Position numbers and translations under genes: made by a program. From Armatimonadota bacterium (GTDB taxonomy: Bacteria > Armatimonadota > UBA5829 > DTJY01), in assembly GCA_023511795.1 (NCBI GenBank), contig JAIMAU010000001.1:264384-328383 (forward strand): a stretch of 64,000 bases of DNA. Direction: 5' to 3'. Under the pieces are notes generated by a model. It had not been told where the DNA came from. It ran no database searches and saw only the letters and a program-made list of their open reading frames with translations. Below are positions 23,561 to 32,035 of this stretch, piece after piece. Within the stretch, counting starts at the first letter, position 1. Each line of letters begins with the position of its first letter.

Positions 23561-23758
23561 CTAATGCCAGCACAAATGTTGCAAAAGTTTTTGGTGGAAG
23601 GCTTTTTGTTCTTTTGCAAATTTCGCTCGCAAAAGTTCACTCATTAGAAGGAATAGTGCTTTGGTTGCGGAAATGAGAATTTGGTGATTATACTTCAATC
23701 GCCAGTTTTGCCCTTAGCTATTCGTCTTTTTAGCTTATAAGTTTTCGGAGGTACTACG

Positions 23759-24646
23759 GTGATTAAGGAGTTGCAAGTAGCTTTAATCGGTTTAGATACC
23801 AGCCATACAATTGAGTTTGCAAGAAGGATGCAGTCACCAGATTGTGCACCAGAGCAAAGGGTTGTTGGAATGAAGGCTGTCACTTGTCTCAGGTTCGAAA
23901 CGCCCTTCCAAGACGAGGAAGGCTTGAATAAGAGACAGGAACAGTTGGAGCAGTGGGGAGTAAAGGTTACAACCGACTTTGAAGAAGCAGTTGCCAACTG
24001 CGATGCGATAATGCTTGAAATAAACGATCCTGCTTACCATTTGGAGTATTTCACCAAATGCGCAGACCTTGGCAAACCCATATTCTTGGATAAGCCACTG
24101 GCTGACACAATCGAAAACGGCAGGAAAATCTACGAATTGGCGAAAGAGAAAAATGTCCGAGTTTTCTCGGCGTCTTCTTTGCGCTTTGTGCCCCAGTTAA
24201 TTGAGGCTTGTAAAACAATACCTGTGCCGAAATTTGTTACTGTGTATGGCCCGCTCGGTAAGGCGCCAGCAGGAAGCTCGATTGTATGGTATGGCGTCCA
24301 TGCTTTCGAAATGCTCGAACGTGCGATGGGTCGAGGAGCAATTGCAGTTACAGCTCGGTGCGATGGTGCGGGCGTTGTTGCGATTGTGGATTATCCTGAG
24401 GGCGTGCGCGGCGTTGTCGAATTGAATGAAGGTTCGTGGATTTATGGCGGTTGTCTGCGGACAAAGGACAAAGCTGAGCCCTTTGTTGTAAATATGGCTA
24501 GGGCTTACTCAGATGAGCTTGAGCTCGTGGGGAAATTCTTCCAAGGCGGCGACGCACCTGTCGAAATGGAGGATACACTAGAGGTAATGGCAATGCTGGA
24601 CGCCGCAGAACGCTCTGTACAAAGTGGAAAAACCGAATCGGTTTAA
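23759..24646 (+). CDS. Gfo/Idh/MocA-family oxidoreductase, short form
   Basis: This 295-aa protein has an N-terminal NAD(P)-binding-like fold (LQVALIGLDTSHTIEFARRM), a variant Rossmann loop that lacks the classic GxGxxG. It also has FLDKPLADT, equivalent to the EKP motif, with the Lys. The C-terminal half (KFVTVYGPLGKAPAGSS, VWYGVHAFEML) fits the substrate domain, where His of YGVHAFE is typical. The altered nucleotide loop (GLDTSHT) marks a subfamily often found near secreted glycosidases in soil and sediment bacteria. GTG at 23759 follows GGAGGT with 8 nt. It stands alone between a terminator and a promoter. Confidence 0.8.
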   Translation: MIKELQVALIGLDTSHTIEFARRMQSPDCAPEQRVVGMKAVTCLRFETPFQDEEGLNKRQEQLEQWGVKVTTDFEEAVANCDAIMLEINDPAYHLEYFTKCADLGKPIFLDKPLADTIENGRKIYELAKEKNVRVFSASSLRFVPQLIEACKTIPVPKFVTVYGPLGKAPAGSSIVWYGVHAFEMLERAMGRGAIAVTARCDGAGVVAIVDYPEGVRGVVELNEGSWIYGGCLRTKDKAEPFVVNMARAYSDELELVGKFFQGGDAPVEMEDTLEVMAMLDAAERSVQSGKTESV

Positions 24647-24681
24647 GTGTAGGTGGACCCCATAAATAGCATACAAAGCTA

Positions 24682-24710
24682 TTGACCCACCTTGTTTATC
24701 TTGCTATACT
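24682..24710 (+). promoter_or_regulatory. Sigma70-type promoter of the RsbW-like gene
   Basis: TTGACC (24682-24687), 17-nt spacer, TATACT (24705-24710). Predicted leader about 18 nt, without a Shine-Dalgarno sequence before ATG 24735. Confidence 0.7.
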
Positions 24711-24734
24711 TCCGCACATATAGCAAACGTTTCT

Positions 24735-25208
24735 ATGCATTCTAGAGAAGTTAGGAATTCCATTGCTTTCGATTGCCGACTGGAGTGTTGCGAAGTGAGA
24801 CCAGACGAAATTGGTTGCTTTGTTGAAATGCGAGTTCGCCCGCATGCTTCTGAATGTTCCAGGATTCGGCGAATTGTATCATTTCTAGCGTTCCATAAAC
24901 TTCATAATTATGCTGCTACCTATGACCTTGAACTCGCTGTAGGCGAGGCGTTCAGCAATGCAATAAAATATGGAGGTGGCGACAATATCTTCCTAGTAGT
25001 AAATGCCACGTCTTCTAGAGAGTTAGTGGTCGAGTTTTATTACAAGGGAGAAAGCTTCGACACAGCGATTGAGTTTCCTAATGATTGCTTGAGTGGCAAT
25101 GGCGGCTTTGGTAGATATATCATGAGCGAGGTTCTCGATGATATAGAATATCTATTCCTTGATGGTTACACACGCCTTCGCATTGTAAAGCGAGCCTTTG
25201 ACTACTAA
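24735..25208 (+). CDS. RsbW/SpoIIAB-like serine kinase (anti-sigma-type ATPase)
   Basis: A 157-aa protein with a HATPase_c_2 fold. The N-box ELAVGEAFSNAIKYGGGDN binds ATP-Mg, and the G-rich lid segment SGNGGFGRYIMSEVLDDIEY follows near the C terminus. This family phosphorylates a Ser on STAS-domain antagonists and can hold sigma factors. It faces, tail to tail, a SpoIIE-type phosphatase 100 bp away, the opposing enzyme of the same switch. A STAS protein is encoded at 34031, 9 kb away. No sigma factor gene is in the window, so the output is unknown. It has its own promoter but no clear ribosome site. Confidence 0.82.
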   Translation: MHSREVRNSIAFDCRLECCEVRPDEIGCFVEMRVRPHASECSRIRRIVSFLAFHKLHNYAATYDLELAVGEAFSNAIKYGGGDNIFLVVNATSSRELVVEFYYKGESFDTAIEFPNDCLSGNGGFGRYIMSEVLDDIEYLFLDGYTRLRIVKRAFDY

Positions 25209-25308
25209 AATCCTCTTTCCAATAAGCCAGCTTTGCGGAACCGAAACTATCTGTATTATTGATGAGAATTGATGTTGGTTTATCAACGGCCGCCAACCAT
25301 TGCGGATG

Positions 25309-27360
25309 CTAGCCAATGGTTCGCTCGATAACTATGAGTGCAATGTCGTCGGAAAGCTGGCCTCCAGTCCAATTGTTGATGGCTTTGAGTATTGCGTCCA
25401 ACAGATACTGGCAAGAACGAGCGCCGAATTTATGAATGATTTTTTTGAGTTCTTCTGCCCCAAAGAAGCTTAAATCGTGCCGGGCTTCAATGATTCCATC
25501 CGTATAAAGGATGAACTTGTCATTGGGGTTTAGCCTAGTTGAGTGCTCTTCAAACTCTAACCTCTCTAAAACACACAGCGGCGGTTGGCCGAGCAAGAGG
25601 GTTTCTACTTCGCCAGTCGTTCCCCTGCGTACCAAAGGCGGAGGTTGTCTTGCGATTGAGTATCCTAACTTTCCCGTGTCAAGGTCCAGAATGCCCAGGA
25701 ATAATGTTACAAACGAACCAGAGGTATAACCTTGGTTGATAAGGACGGAATTCGTGTGGCCAAGGGTTGTAGCTGCACTTGATGTTTCGTATGCGAAAGC
25801 TCTGGCTGTGCTCCGGGTCGAAGCTGCAAGTGCCGCTGCCTCAATTCCTTTGCCGGATACATCGCCTATGAGAATTCCAATTCTTCCCGATTCCGTAGGG
25901 AAAACATCGTAGAAGTCGCCGCCAATCTCTGCTCTTAGTGCTGGAATATATTTGGCTGCTACGTTATACCCCTTACCTATAGTTGGTTTTGGTGGCAATA
26001 GAGCTTTTTGCAATTGTGCTAATTGCTGTTGAGCCTCAAGGCGTGCTTCTGCTTCTCGCCTAGCCGCTTCGCGTTGCGCCTCATAAAGCCGCGCATTTGC
26101 TAGTGCAAGCGACACCGAATCACCAAGCCTTCGGGCAAAATTAACTTCCTGGTCCGAAAAGCCAATGGGTTCCTTTTGGCGAATAAAGAAGAGAATACCT
26201 ATCACCTCGTTTCTTATAATGAGAGGAACAAGCATAATTGATTTAGCGTTAAAGACTTTTGCGGCGGATGTAATAATTGTCTCTTTTGAAACATCACTTA
26301 TCGCTAAGGGTTCTCGGCTTGCGGCAACCAACGCAAAAGCAGGATTTTCCTTGTCGCTAATTCGCAGCCCCCAAATGCTCTCGGGCAGATTGTGCAGATA
26401 CTTGACCACCCAAGAGTAATCTTCACGCACGCATACCCCAACTGCGTCGGCGCCCACTAATCTGCTGGCTTCTGCGACGACACGTCGCATTATCTCATCG
26501 TAGTTGAAAGTCGATATAAGCGCAGTAGTTATTGTGCTAAGTACTGCATTTAGTTCTTCAATCTGCTTTCGCTGGGTAATGTCCCTCGCAACTATAATTG
26601 CCCCTATTATTGCTCCTTCTTCGTTTCTTAACGGTGATATGCTAGTTTCCGCGTGAAAATGGGACCCGTCTTTGCGAACTAGAATGTGCTCGGTGTGCAC
26701 AGTTTGTCCTTCTTCGGAAACTAGGAGGGCAGTTTCTCTCGCCCGAGGCTTGTCCTCTGGAGCAACCAAATCAATGACGTTCATCCCCAGAAGCTCTGTG
26801 GCAGAATAGCCTGTTATCCCACGCATTTTAGCGTTGGACATCGTGATTATTCCATTAAGGTCTGTTACAGTTATCGAGTCGGGAGAGGTTTCCATTAGGG
26901 TGCGATATTTCTGTTCGCTATCTTTGAGGTTATTCTCAGTATTCTTCCGCTCAGTAACGTCAAGGCAGAAAACCGAAATAGAGTTTATTTCTTTTGTGCG
27001 GGAATTGATGTTTGGAATAGCAATGACATCAAAGTACATAGTGCGCCCGCCAATGTTGAGTTTTAAGTTCTCTGTCTTGAGTATTTCGGCAGTTTCCTTG
27101 AGGTGGTCTAATAGCGGTTTTAGTTGTTTTAGTTCGGATGATACTTCCCAAGGGGTCTTGTTTAGTGCATCCGCAGGTTCTTTAAGCCCCAAGTTTTTGA
27201 CTAGCGAAGTCATACGGTCATTTAGAAAAATAATTTGGTAGTCTGTGGATGATAAAATGAAGAATAAACAAGGAATCTTTGCAAGTGTGGCAACTAGTAT
27301 TGAATGAAGGTCTTCCTGCGGTATGCTTGATAGTATTCCATTGGCAAGGCTAGCAGCCAT
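25309..27360 (-). CDS. PAS-PAS-GAF-SpoIIE (PP2C) serine phosphatase
   Basis: A 683-aa soluble sensor phosphatase. Residues about 30-135 and 150-265 are PAS domains (the second has the typical YRTLMETSPDSITVTDLNG start and DGSHFHAETSISPL core). Residues about 285-430 are a GAF domain, about 430-465 a charged helix linker rich in EAARREAEAR. The C-terminal 210 residues are the SpoIIE/RsbU phosphatase domain with GGDFYDVFPTESG, GDVSGKGIEAA, and FILYTDGIIEAR, holding metal-binding aspartates. Such enzymes dephosphorylate STAS antagonists in response to stress or small ligands. It is convergent with the RsbW-like kinase gene. Confidence 0.88.
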   Translation of the reverse strand: MAASLANGILSSIPQEDLHSILVATLAKIPCLFFILSSTDYQIIFLNDRMTSLVKNLGLKEPADALNKTPWEVSSELKQLKPLLDHLKETAEILKTENLKLNIGGRTMYFDVIAIPNINSRTKEINSISVFCLDVTERKNTENNLKDSEQKYRTLMETSPDSITVTDLNGIITMSNAKMRGITGYSATELLGMNVIDLVAPEDKPRARETALLVSEEGQTVHTEHILVRKDGSHFHAETSISPLRNEEGAIIGAIIVARDITQRKQIEELNAVLSTITTALISTFNYDEIMRRVVAEASRLVGADAVGVCVREDYSWVVKYLHNLPESIWGLRISDKENPAFALVAASREPLAISDVSKETIITSAAKVFNAKSIMLVPLIIRNEVIGILFFIRQKEPIGFSDQEVNFARRLGDSVSLALANARLYEAQREAARREAEARLEAQQQLAQLQKALLPPKPTIGKGYNVAAKYIPALRAEIGGDFYDVFPTESGRIGILIGDVSGKGIEAAALAASTRSTARAFAYETSSAATTLGHTNSVLINQGYTSGSFVTLFLGILDLDTGKLGYSIARQPPPLVRRGTTGEVETLLLGQPPLCVLERLEFEEHSTRLNPNDKFILYTDGIIEARHDLSFFGAEELKKIIHKFGARSCQYLLDAILKAINNWTGGQLSDDIALIVIERTIG

Positions 27361-27526
27361 AAAATATCCACTTCCCTGGCAGATGTGGTTCCTGCCTTTA
27401 CATTGTTATTGGAGCTAGCGACCATGATTTTATAAAATTTTTGTATTTAGAAGCTTAAGATGCCTGCTTTGTTGTACCATTAAATGCAAAGCAGTGAAAC
27501 ATGATTAAATATCTTCGCGCTGAGGC

Positions 27527-29098
27527 TTAATTTTCAGACCATGTTTTCTGTTCGTCACGTGTCATATGGCGCTTGTCGCCGTAAGAGAATACTCGGATTG
27601 CGGCAGAGGGTTGGATGGGGCATTTTGCTTCGCAAATTCCGCACCCGACGCACTTCTTTTCATTAACAAACGGGCGGTTGTTTCCATCAACTACCTTCCA
27701 GTAAATGGCTTTGTAGGAGCAGTGTTCGTCACAGACTAGGCATTTTTTATCAGCATACCAGGCAATGCATTTGCTTCGGTCAATGCAGGCTGTACCAATA
27801 AAAATGTGCTTCTTTTCTGCCGTGCCGAACGGTTCGATTGCATTAGTTGGACAGATACTGCCGCAGATATTACAGTCTTCCTGACAGTATCCAATTCTTG
27901 GCATGAGAATTGGAGTCCAGAAGCCTTCAATTCCTGCTTCGTGGAAGGCTGGTTGTAAGCCATTCGTGGGGCAAGCTTTCATGCACATTCCACACCGTAC
28001 GCATCTGGCTATGAACTTATCCTCAGCTACCGAACCAGGCGGGCGGATGAGAGTATCACTGCTCAGCTTAATAGGCATTTCGCCATTAATGGCGAGCTTG
28101 CGAGCGGGGTCTACTTTGACTAATGCGGCAAAAGCCAGCCCGATTCCCGCACCTTGAAGTACATGTCTCCGTGAGATATCAAGCGCTGTTTCTTTATGAC
28201 GTTCAGACTTCAATCGAATACCAAAGCTCACGGTGTTTTGGGGACATATCTCTACACAATCAAAACACACAATGCACTCGGTAGCTTGTGTAAGCCTGGG
28301 GGTTTTTGGTATTGCATCCATTTTGCAGTCAGTTGTGCAACGTGAGCATTCATTACACTTTATTCCGACTTTTCGTTTGAGTATGGGAGACAATGAAAAT
28401 AGGCCTAAGAGCGCACCGAGTGGACAGAGGTTTCGACACCAGAAACGGCGGGATATGCTATTAAGCCCAATAATGGTGGCGAAGATGGCAAAAACTATAA
28501 GACTACTTCGGAAATAAACTTGGGTGTTCGAGATGAAAGGCCGCATTCCTAGGAAGCTGCTTATTTTTGTTCCTAGCCAAATAGTTGGTTCGAATGTACC
28601 TGACGACCAAGCGGTACCAAGTTCGTTTAACCACTTAAGCATCATTTGCACAGGCGCTATGAATGCGAGAACGACAGTTCGTGTGAATAGGCACATTGGG
28701 TCAAGCAAGTAAATTGCCTGAGTGGAAAATAGGGCAGTCATAAATAATCCAGATAGAATATAGTACTTAATTTTGCGAGGCGAATTTGAAGCCTTTTTAC
28801 GTCGATTTTGGAAGAAAAGTACGTCGGATATATCAAGGGTTGTGCCTAAGGGGCAAATCCATCCACAGAATACCCTTCCTAGGATTATGCTCAGCACGAT
28901 GATGATTAGGGAAAAGCTAATGGCTTCCCAAATTAAAGTTCGCGAGGCAATGCTCGCTCCTAAAGCGACCAGGGGGCTTAGTTGGACAAAAAAGTCGGTC
29001 GCAAGGTTATGCTCGAATGGGTAGGCGGTTATAAGTATCAGCACTAGGAAAAAGGCAAGAAAGATAATTTGGCAGATTCGGCGAACAGTCTTTGTCAT
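27527..29098 (-). CDS. Membrane polyferredoxin: NapH-like domain fused to NapG/MauM-like domain with internal Tat motif
   Basis: The 523-aa protein has four to six membrane helices in residues 1-215, with the NapH cluster CGWICPLGT (78-86) and a second CRNLCPLGA (221-229). Two ferredoxin-type motifs (CNECSRCTTDC, CIVCFDCVEICP) follow by 285. At 309-330 lies SRRHVLQGAGIGLAFAALV, a twin-arginine motif plus hydrophobic stretch, exactly where a separate NapG/MauM protein would begin. After it come CVRCGMCMKACP, CQEDCNICGSICP, CLVCDEHC and CVGCGICEAKCP. NapH and NapG pass electrons from menaquinol to periplasmic reductases; here the two are one chain. Two Tat-type DUF362 genes lie directly upstream on the same strand, suggesting one redox unit. 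Confidence 0.82.
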   Translation of the reverse strand: MTKTVRRICQIIFLAFFLVLILITAYPFEHNLATDFFVQLSPLVALGASIASRTLIWEAISFSLIIIVLSIILGRVFCGWICPLGTTLDISDVLFFQNRRKKASNSPRKIKYYILSGLFMTALFSTQAIYLLDPMCLFTRTVVLAFIAPVQMMLKWLNELGTAWSSGTFEPTIWLGTKISSFLGMRPFISNTQVYFRSSLIVFAIFATIIGLNSISRRFWCRNLCPLGALLGLFSLSPILKRKVGIKCNECSRCTTDCKMDAIPKTPRLTQATECIVCFDCVEICPQNTVSFGIRLKSERHKETALDISRRHVLQGAGIGLAFAALVKVDPARKLAINGEMPIKLSSDTLIRPPGSVAEDKFIARCVRCGMCMKACPTNGLQPAFHEAGIEGFWTPILMPRIGYCQEDCNICGSICPTNAIEPFGTAEKKHIFIGTACIDRSKCIAWYADKKCLVCDEHCSYKAIYWKVVDGNNRPFVNEKKCVGCGICEAKCPIQPSAAIRVFSYGDKRHMTRDEQKTWSEN

Positions 29099-29188
29099 CG
29101 TAGTAAAAATATGGAGCGATGTACCATTGGTTTTTGGCTCTCCGCGAAATTGGAAATCTCGATTATACTCAAGCCTTCAACCATATAT

Positions 29189-30109
29189 TCATACTTTCTT
29201 AATCGTTACTTTTTTCAGATTTATTTGACCTAAACCATGGGCAGCGGCTGCGGTGATATGGCCTATGCTTGATGGTTCTTTGCCCAAAAGTGTTGCGGCA
29301 TATGCATCAATTGCAACTGGGTCGGTGGACGCAATCACCTGGCCAACATCTTTTGTCTCCCCCGGCCCCTTTGGGCCACGGGTTAGCAGTATGCGGACGG
29401 CGTCTAATATAATTAGGTCGGGCTTCACGGCAGTGGAGTAGTCGGCGATGCATTGGTCGAGGCCGTTTTGATGCCATGCCTGTCGGTTCCAATTTGTGCC
29501 CATCATGTTTTTTAGGCTCGCTGTTATTCCTGCGCCGCCGTGAACTTTAGCAATGGGTACATTGATAAAGCAATCAGCATCCAGTATGAGTTTCGCGCAT
29601 TCGTCGGATTTCAAAATCTTGCCTTTCGGAATATTGATTTTCTTGTATAGGCTTCTGCTGTGGCCAGAAATAAGTTGAACGCCTAAATCAGATGCGACTT
29701 TTGCGGCGCCGCTAGCTTTGAATGCTGCTGGTCCGTTATCGCAGCTGTGATCAAATACTGTGATGGAGCTTGCGCCAGCAGCTTTACACAACTTAATTAT
29801 GCCAGCAAGTACCTGCGGGTTTGTGTTTGCGGCGGTTTCTGGAGTTCTAATCCACGCAAGGTTGGGTTTGATGAGAACCTTGCTTCCTTTTTTTACGAAC
29901 TTTCTAATTCCGCCGAGTCCATCAATTGCTTTTTTTACAAGGTGCTCCGGAGACCCCTTGGATGCAATGCTCAATGTTGGTTGCCTGGCGGCTTTGGCTT
30001 CTTCTAAGATGTCGAGGAGCTCATCACCTGCTAAAAGAAATCCGCAGGTTGATGCACCTACTATGCCTGCACGCCTTAAGAATTCCCGACGACTGTATTT
30101 GTTTTCCAT
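29189..30109 (-). CDS. Tat-exported DUF362 protein (first of pair)
   Basis: This 306-aa protein begins MENKYSRREFLRRAGIVG, a clear twin-arginine signal. The DUF362 domain follows: KVLIKPNLAW, ASSITVFDHSCDNG, LDADCFINVPIAKVHGGAG, ITASLKNMMGTNWNR, DLIILDAVRILLTRGP. DUF362 proteins are widespread near ferredoxins, but their chemistry is not established. ATG 30109 follows ATGGAGGATAAA; the ATG at 30121 is part of that ribosome site. It lies between the polyferredoxin gene and a second DUF362 gene with gaps of about 90 and 54 nt, consistent with one operon. Confidence 0.83.
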   Translation of the reverse strand: MENKYSRREFLRRAGIVGASTCGFLLAGDELLDILEEAKAARQPTLSIASKGSPEHLVKKAIDGLGGIRKFVKKGSKVLIKPNLAWIRTPETAANTNPQVLAGIIKLCKAAGASSITVFDHSCDNGPAAFKASGAAKVASDLGVQLISGHSRSLYKKINIPKGKILKSDECAKLILDADCFINVPIAKVHGGAGITASLKNMMGTNWNRQAWHQNGLDQCIADYSTAVKPDLIILDAVRILLTRGPKGPGETKDVGQVIASTDPVAIDAYAATLLGKEPSSIGHITAAAAHGLGQINLKKVTIKKV

Positions 30110-30163
30110 TTTATCCTCCATAATACTTAATAACTAATGGAGAATTCAGCTTACCCGCATTCG

Positions 30164-31216
30164 CTAGACATTAACAACTTTTCTAATTATTTCCATCTTG
30201 GTTGGGTCATTTGTGCCTAGCCCCTTTGAAGCGGCGGTTTCGATGAATTTTGTTGGACGCCCTTCCTGTGCTAGTGGCTTTCGGTCAATTTCGGCACGCC
30301 TTTTTTCGATTATTTGCCAGCCCATAAAGTCAAGAGCCACGGGATCAGCAGCAAAAAGAAGCGATTTGTATTCCCAAACAAAATCGGGTCTGTATCCAGG
30401 TCCGCCGTGGCATTGGGGCTTAATTGCATCACAGACGATAAGCCTTGTTTTCTCTCTGATTGCCGGAACAGAGTTTAAGTCAGCCAAATAGGGGTCACAG
30501 CCGTTTGCATGATGGTCGCCAGGGTTGTTATGCGACCCATAGTGGTTTTTCATTGCACAAGTAATGCCAGAGATACTATGGTCTTTGAGGATTGGTACGT
30601 TAATTAGTGCGGTAATCTTTTGCGTTAATATTTTGCTCAAGCGGCCGTTAAAACTGCCCATTTGTGTTGGCTCATCTTCATAGTTGCCTTCTGTTCCATA
30701 ACATTGGACGCCTGAACCGCTATTATTGATAACAAAGGCGGCGCTCTTCATTTCTCGATTGTTGCGGTCCCATACGATGATGTTTGCCGCTGGAATACCT
30801 GCACTTCGAAGGCCAGCTATTAAAGATGCCACCACTTCTGGATGGGTGGATGCGCCAACTGAAAATAGGCAGTTGACTTTTATTCCAACGATATCATTAG
30901 GCTTAAATAGCTTTTTCCATGCACCCGACTCTGTCTTCTCCCCAGTAAATGCTTTGATACCCTCTGCGACCATTGAGTTTAAAACCTTCTGGTCGAGGCT
31001 GGGGTCAACTTCGCCTACTGATTCCATTCGGAGTTTTGATGGAGTGTTGGTGTTTTTGTCTCTATCCACGATGATGTTTGGGCTTGTAACGATGACAATG
31101 CGGGATTTCTTGGAAGTTTCTTCTGCAATGGCTCCAAGAGATGGTGAAGCTGCGCTGTATATGCCGATTCCAGCGGCAGCTCCTTTGAGGAATTCTCTGC
31201 GTGTAAGTTTCCACAT
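30164..31216 (-). CDS. Tat-exported DUF362 protein (second of pair)
   Basis: A 350-aa protein starting MWKLTRREFLKGAAAG, a canonical TRREFLK twin-arginine signal. The DUF362 core is visible (VGIKVNCLFSVGAS, ITALINVPILKDHSISG, CAMKNHYGSHNNPGDHH, RLIVCDAIKPQCHGGPG, LLFAADPVALDFMGW). It is diverged from the neighbour at 29189, and the cysteine/histidine-rich stretch around KNHYGSHNNPGDHHANGC could bind metal (inference). The start follows CAGGAG with 9 nt spacing. It is the first gene of the probable DUF362-DUF362-polyferredoxin transcript. Confidence 0.83.
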   Translation of the reverse strand: MWKLTRREFLKGAAAGIGIYSAASPSLGAIAEETSKKSRIVIVTSPNIIVDRDKNTNTPSKLRMESVGEVDPSLDQKVLNSMVAEGIKAFTGEKTESGAWKKLFKPNDIVGIKVNCLFSVGASTHPEVVASLIAGLRSAGIPAANIIVWDRNNREMKSAAFVINNSGSGVQCYGTEGNYEDEPTQMGSFNGRLSKILTQKITALINVPILKDHSISGITCAMKNHYGSHNNPGDHHANGCDPYLADLNSVPAIREKTRLIVCDAIKPQCHGGPGYRPDFVWEYKSLLFAADPVALDFMGWQIIEKRRAEIDRKPLAQEGRPTKFIETAASKGLGTNDPTKMEIIRKVVNV

Positions 31217-31330
31217 TGTACACACTCCTGAATGATTTTACCTAATATTGGGCGCCTGCGATATTAACCTTAAGAGGCTGGTTCTAAAGACAAAGCAAGC
31301 CATCTTTTAGCTGGGGTTCCGACTGGAAGG

Positions 31331-31747
31331 TTACGGCAGTATTTCCTCTGGTTTGAACCAGATTGCAATCTCGGCCTCCGCATTCTCTGGAGAATCAGAA
31401 GCGTGCAACAAGTTGTATGTTATGCTCAAGGTATAATCGCCTCGAATCGTGCCTGGCTGTGCTTTGCAAGGCTCGGTTGCTCCGGTCATTGTTCGCACAA
31501 TTTCAATTGCATTTTCACCTTCTAATAACATTGCAACTACAGGACCGGAGGTTAGGAAGCTTACCGCTAGCTCATAAAACGGTTTGCCCCTATGAGCTGC
31601 ATAGTGGCGCTCAGCCAGCTCTCTGGAAGGCCGTATGAGCTTTAGGGCCTTGATTTTAAAAGTGCGATTTTCAAATCTGCTAATAATTTGGCCAACCAGC
31701 CTGCGCTCAAAAGCATCCGGCTTGATTAGCACGAGTGTGCGTTCCAT
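31331..31747 (-). CDS. ndk: Nucleoside diphosphate kinase
   Basis: A 138-aa enzyme of the usual bacterial length. MERTLVLIKPDAFERRLVGQI is the N-terminal ATP-site strand and helix. The phosphorylated His115 lies in NLLHASDSPENAEAEI, the family active-site motif. It equalises NTP pools by phosphate transfer from ATP. No strong Shine-Dalgarno is visible near ATG 31747, but a consensus promoter lies 37 nt upstream. Its promoter is back-to-back with that of the NiCo-controlled metal exporter. Confidence 0.96.
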   Translation of the reverse strand: MERTLVLIKPDAFERRLVGQIISRFENRTFKIKALKLIRPSRELAERHYAAHRGKPFYELAVSFLTSGPVVAMLLEGENAIEIVRTMTGATEPCKAQPGTIRGDYTLSITYNLLHASDSPENAEAEIAIWFKPEEILP

Positions 31748-31783
31748 CTGTTCACCAGATTATTTTTTTCCTGAAACGCGGAA

Positions 31784-31812
31784 AGTATAGCAAACAAGGG
31801 TAAGTGTGTCAA
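31784..31812 (-). promoter_or_regulatory. Sigma70-type promoter of ndk
   Basis: Minus strand TTGACA (31812-31807), 17-nt spacer, TATACT (31789-31784). It is divergent from the promoter at 31839, with 26 bp between the two -35 boxes. Confidence 0.8.
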
Positions 31813-31838
31813 GAAACATTTGGAAGTAAGATTTTGCC

Positions 31839-31867
31839 TTGACTTGATTATGTAGGTTGCCTATAAT
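31839..31867 (+). promoter_or_regulatory. Sigma70-type promoter of the NiCo riboswitch-CDF unit
   Basis: TTGACT (31839-31844), 17-nt spacer, TATAAT (31862-31867). The predicted start near 31874 places the riboswitch aptamer about 25 nt into the transcript. Confidence 0.85.
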
Positions 31868-31898
31868 ATTATCGAAAAATCTCATAAATGCGAAAACA

Positions 31899-31978
31899 TA
31901 TCGTTAGAACAGGCGATCCCATTAAAGGGATGGTGCCGGGCTTGTGTTAACAAGCAGCAGGTTGAACCTGCGGGACTA
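31899..31978 (+). ncRNA. NiCo (czcD) riboswitch aptamer
   Basis: The RNA shows the conserved order of this Ni2+/Co2+-sensing class. AACAGGC is followed by the GAUCCC/GGGAU hairpin, then GCCGGGC, a CUUG/CAAG hairpin, GCAGCAGG, and GCGGGAC near the 3' end; the consensus has CAGGC, GCCGGGC, GCAACAG and GGGAC at these places. It stands between a strong promoter and a cation-diffusion-facilitator gene, the usual target. The last stem (GCAGG 31957-31961 with CCUGC 31967-31971) shares its 3' strand with the following terminator, so metal binding should prevent termination and switch the exporter on. Confidence 0.88.
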
Positions 31979-32006
31979 CTTCATCATTTGTACCCGCAGG
32001 TTTTTT
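31967..32006 (+). terminator. Riboswitch-controlled terminator
   Basis: CCTGCGGG (31967-31974) pairs with CCCGCAGG (31993-32000), followed by TTTTTT. The 5' strand is also needed for the last aptamer stem, so terminator and metal-bound aptamer exclude each other. Confidence 0.88.
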
Positions 32007-32035
32007 GTTTGAAAAATGATGGAAAAAGTTTCTAC

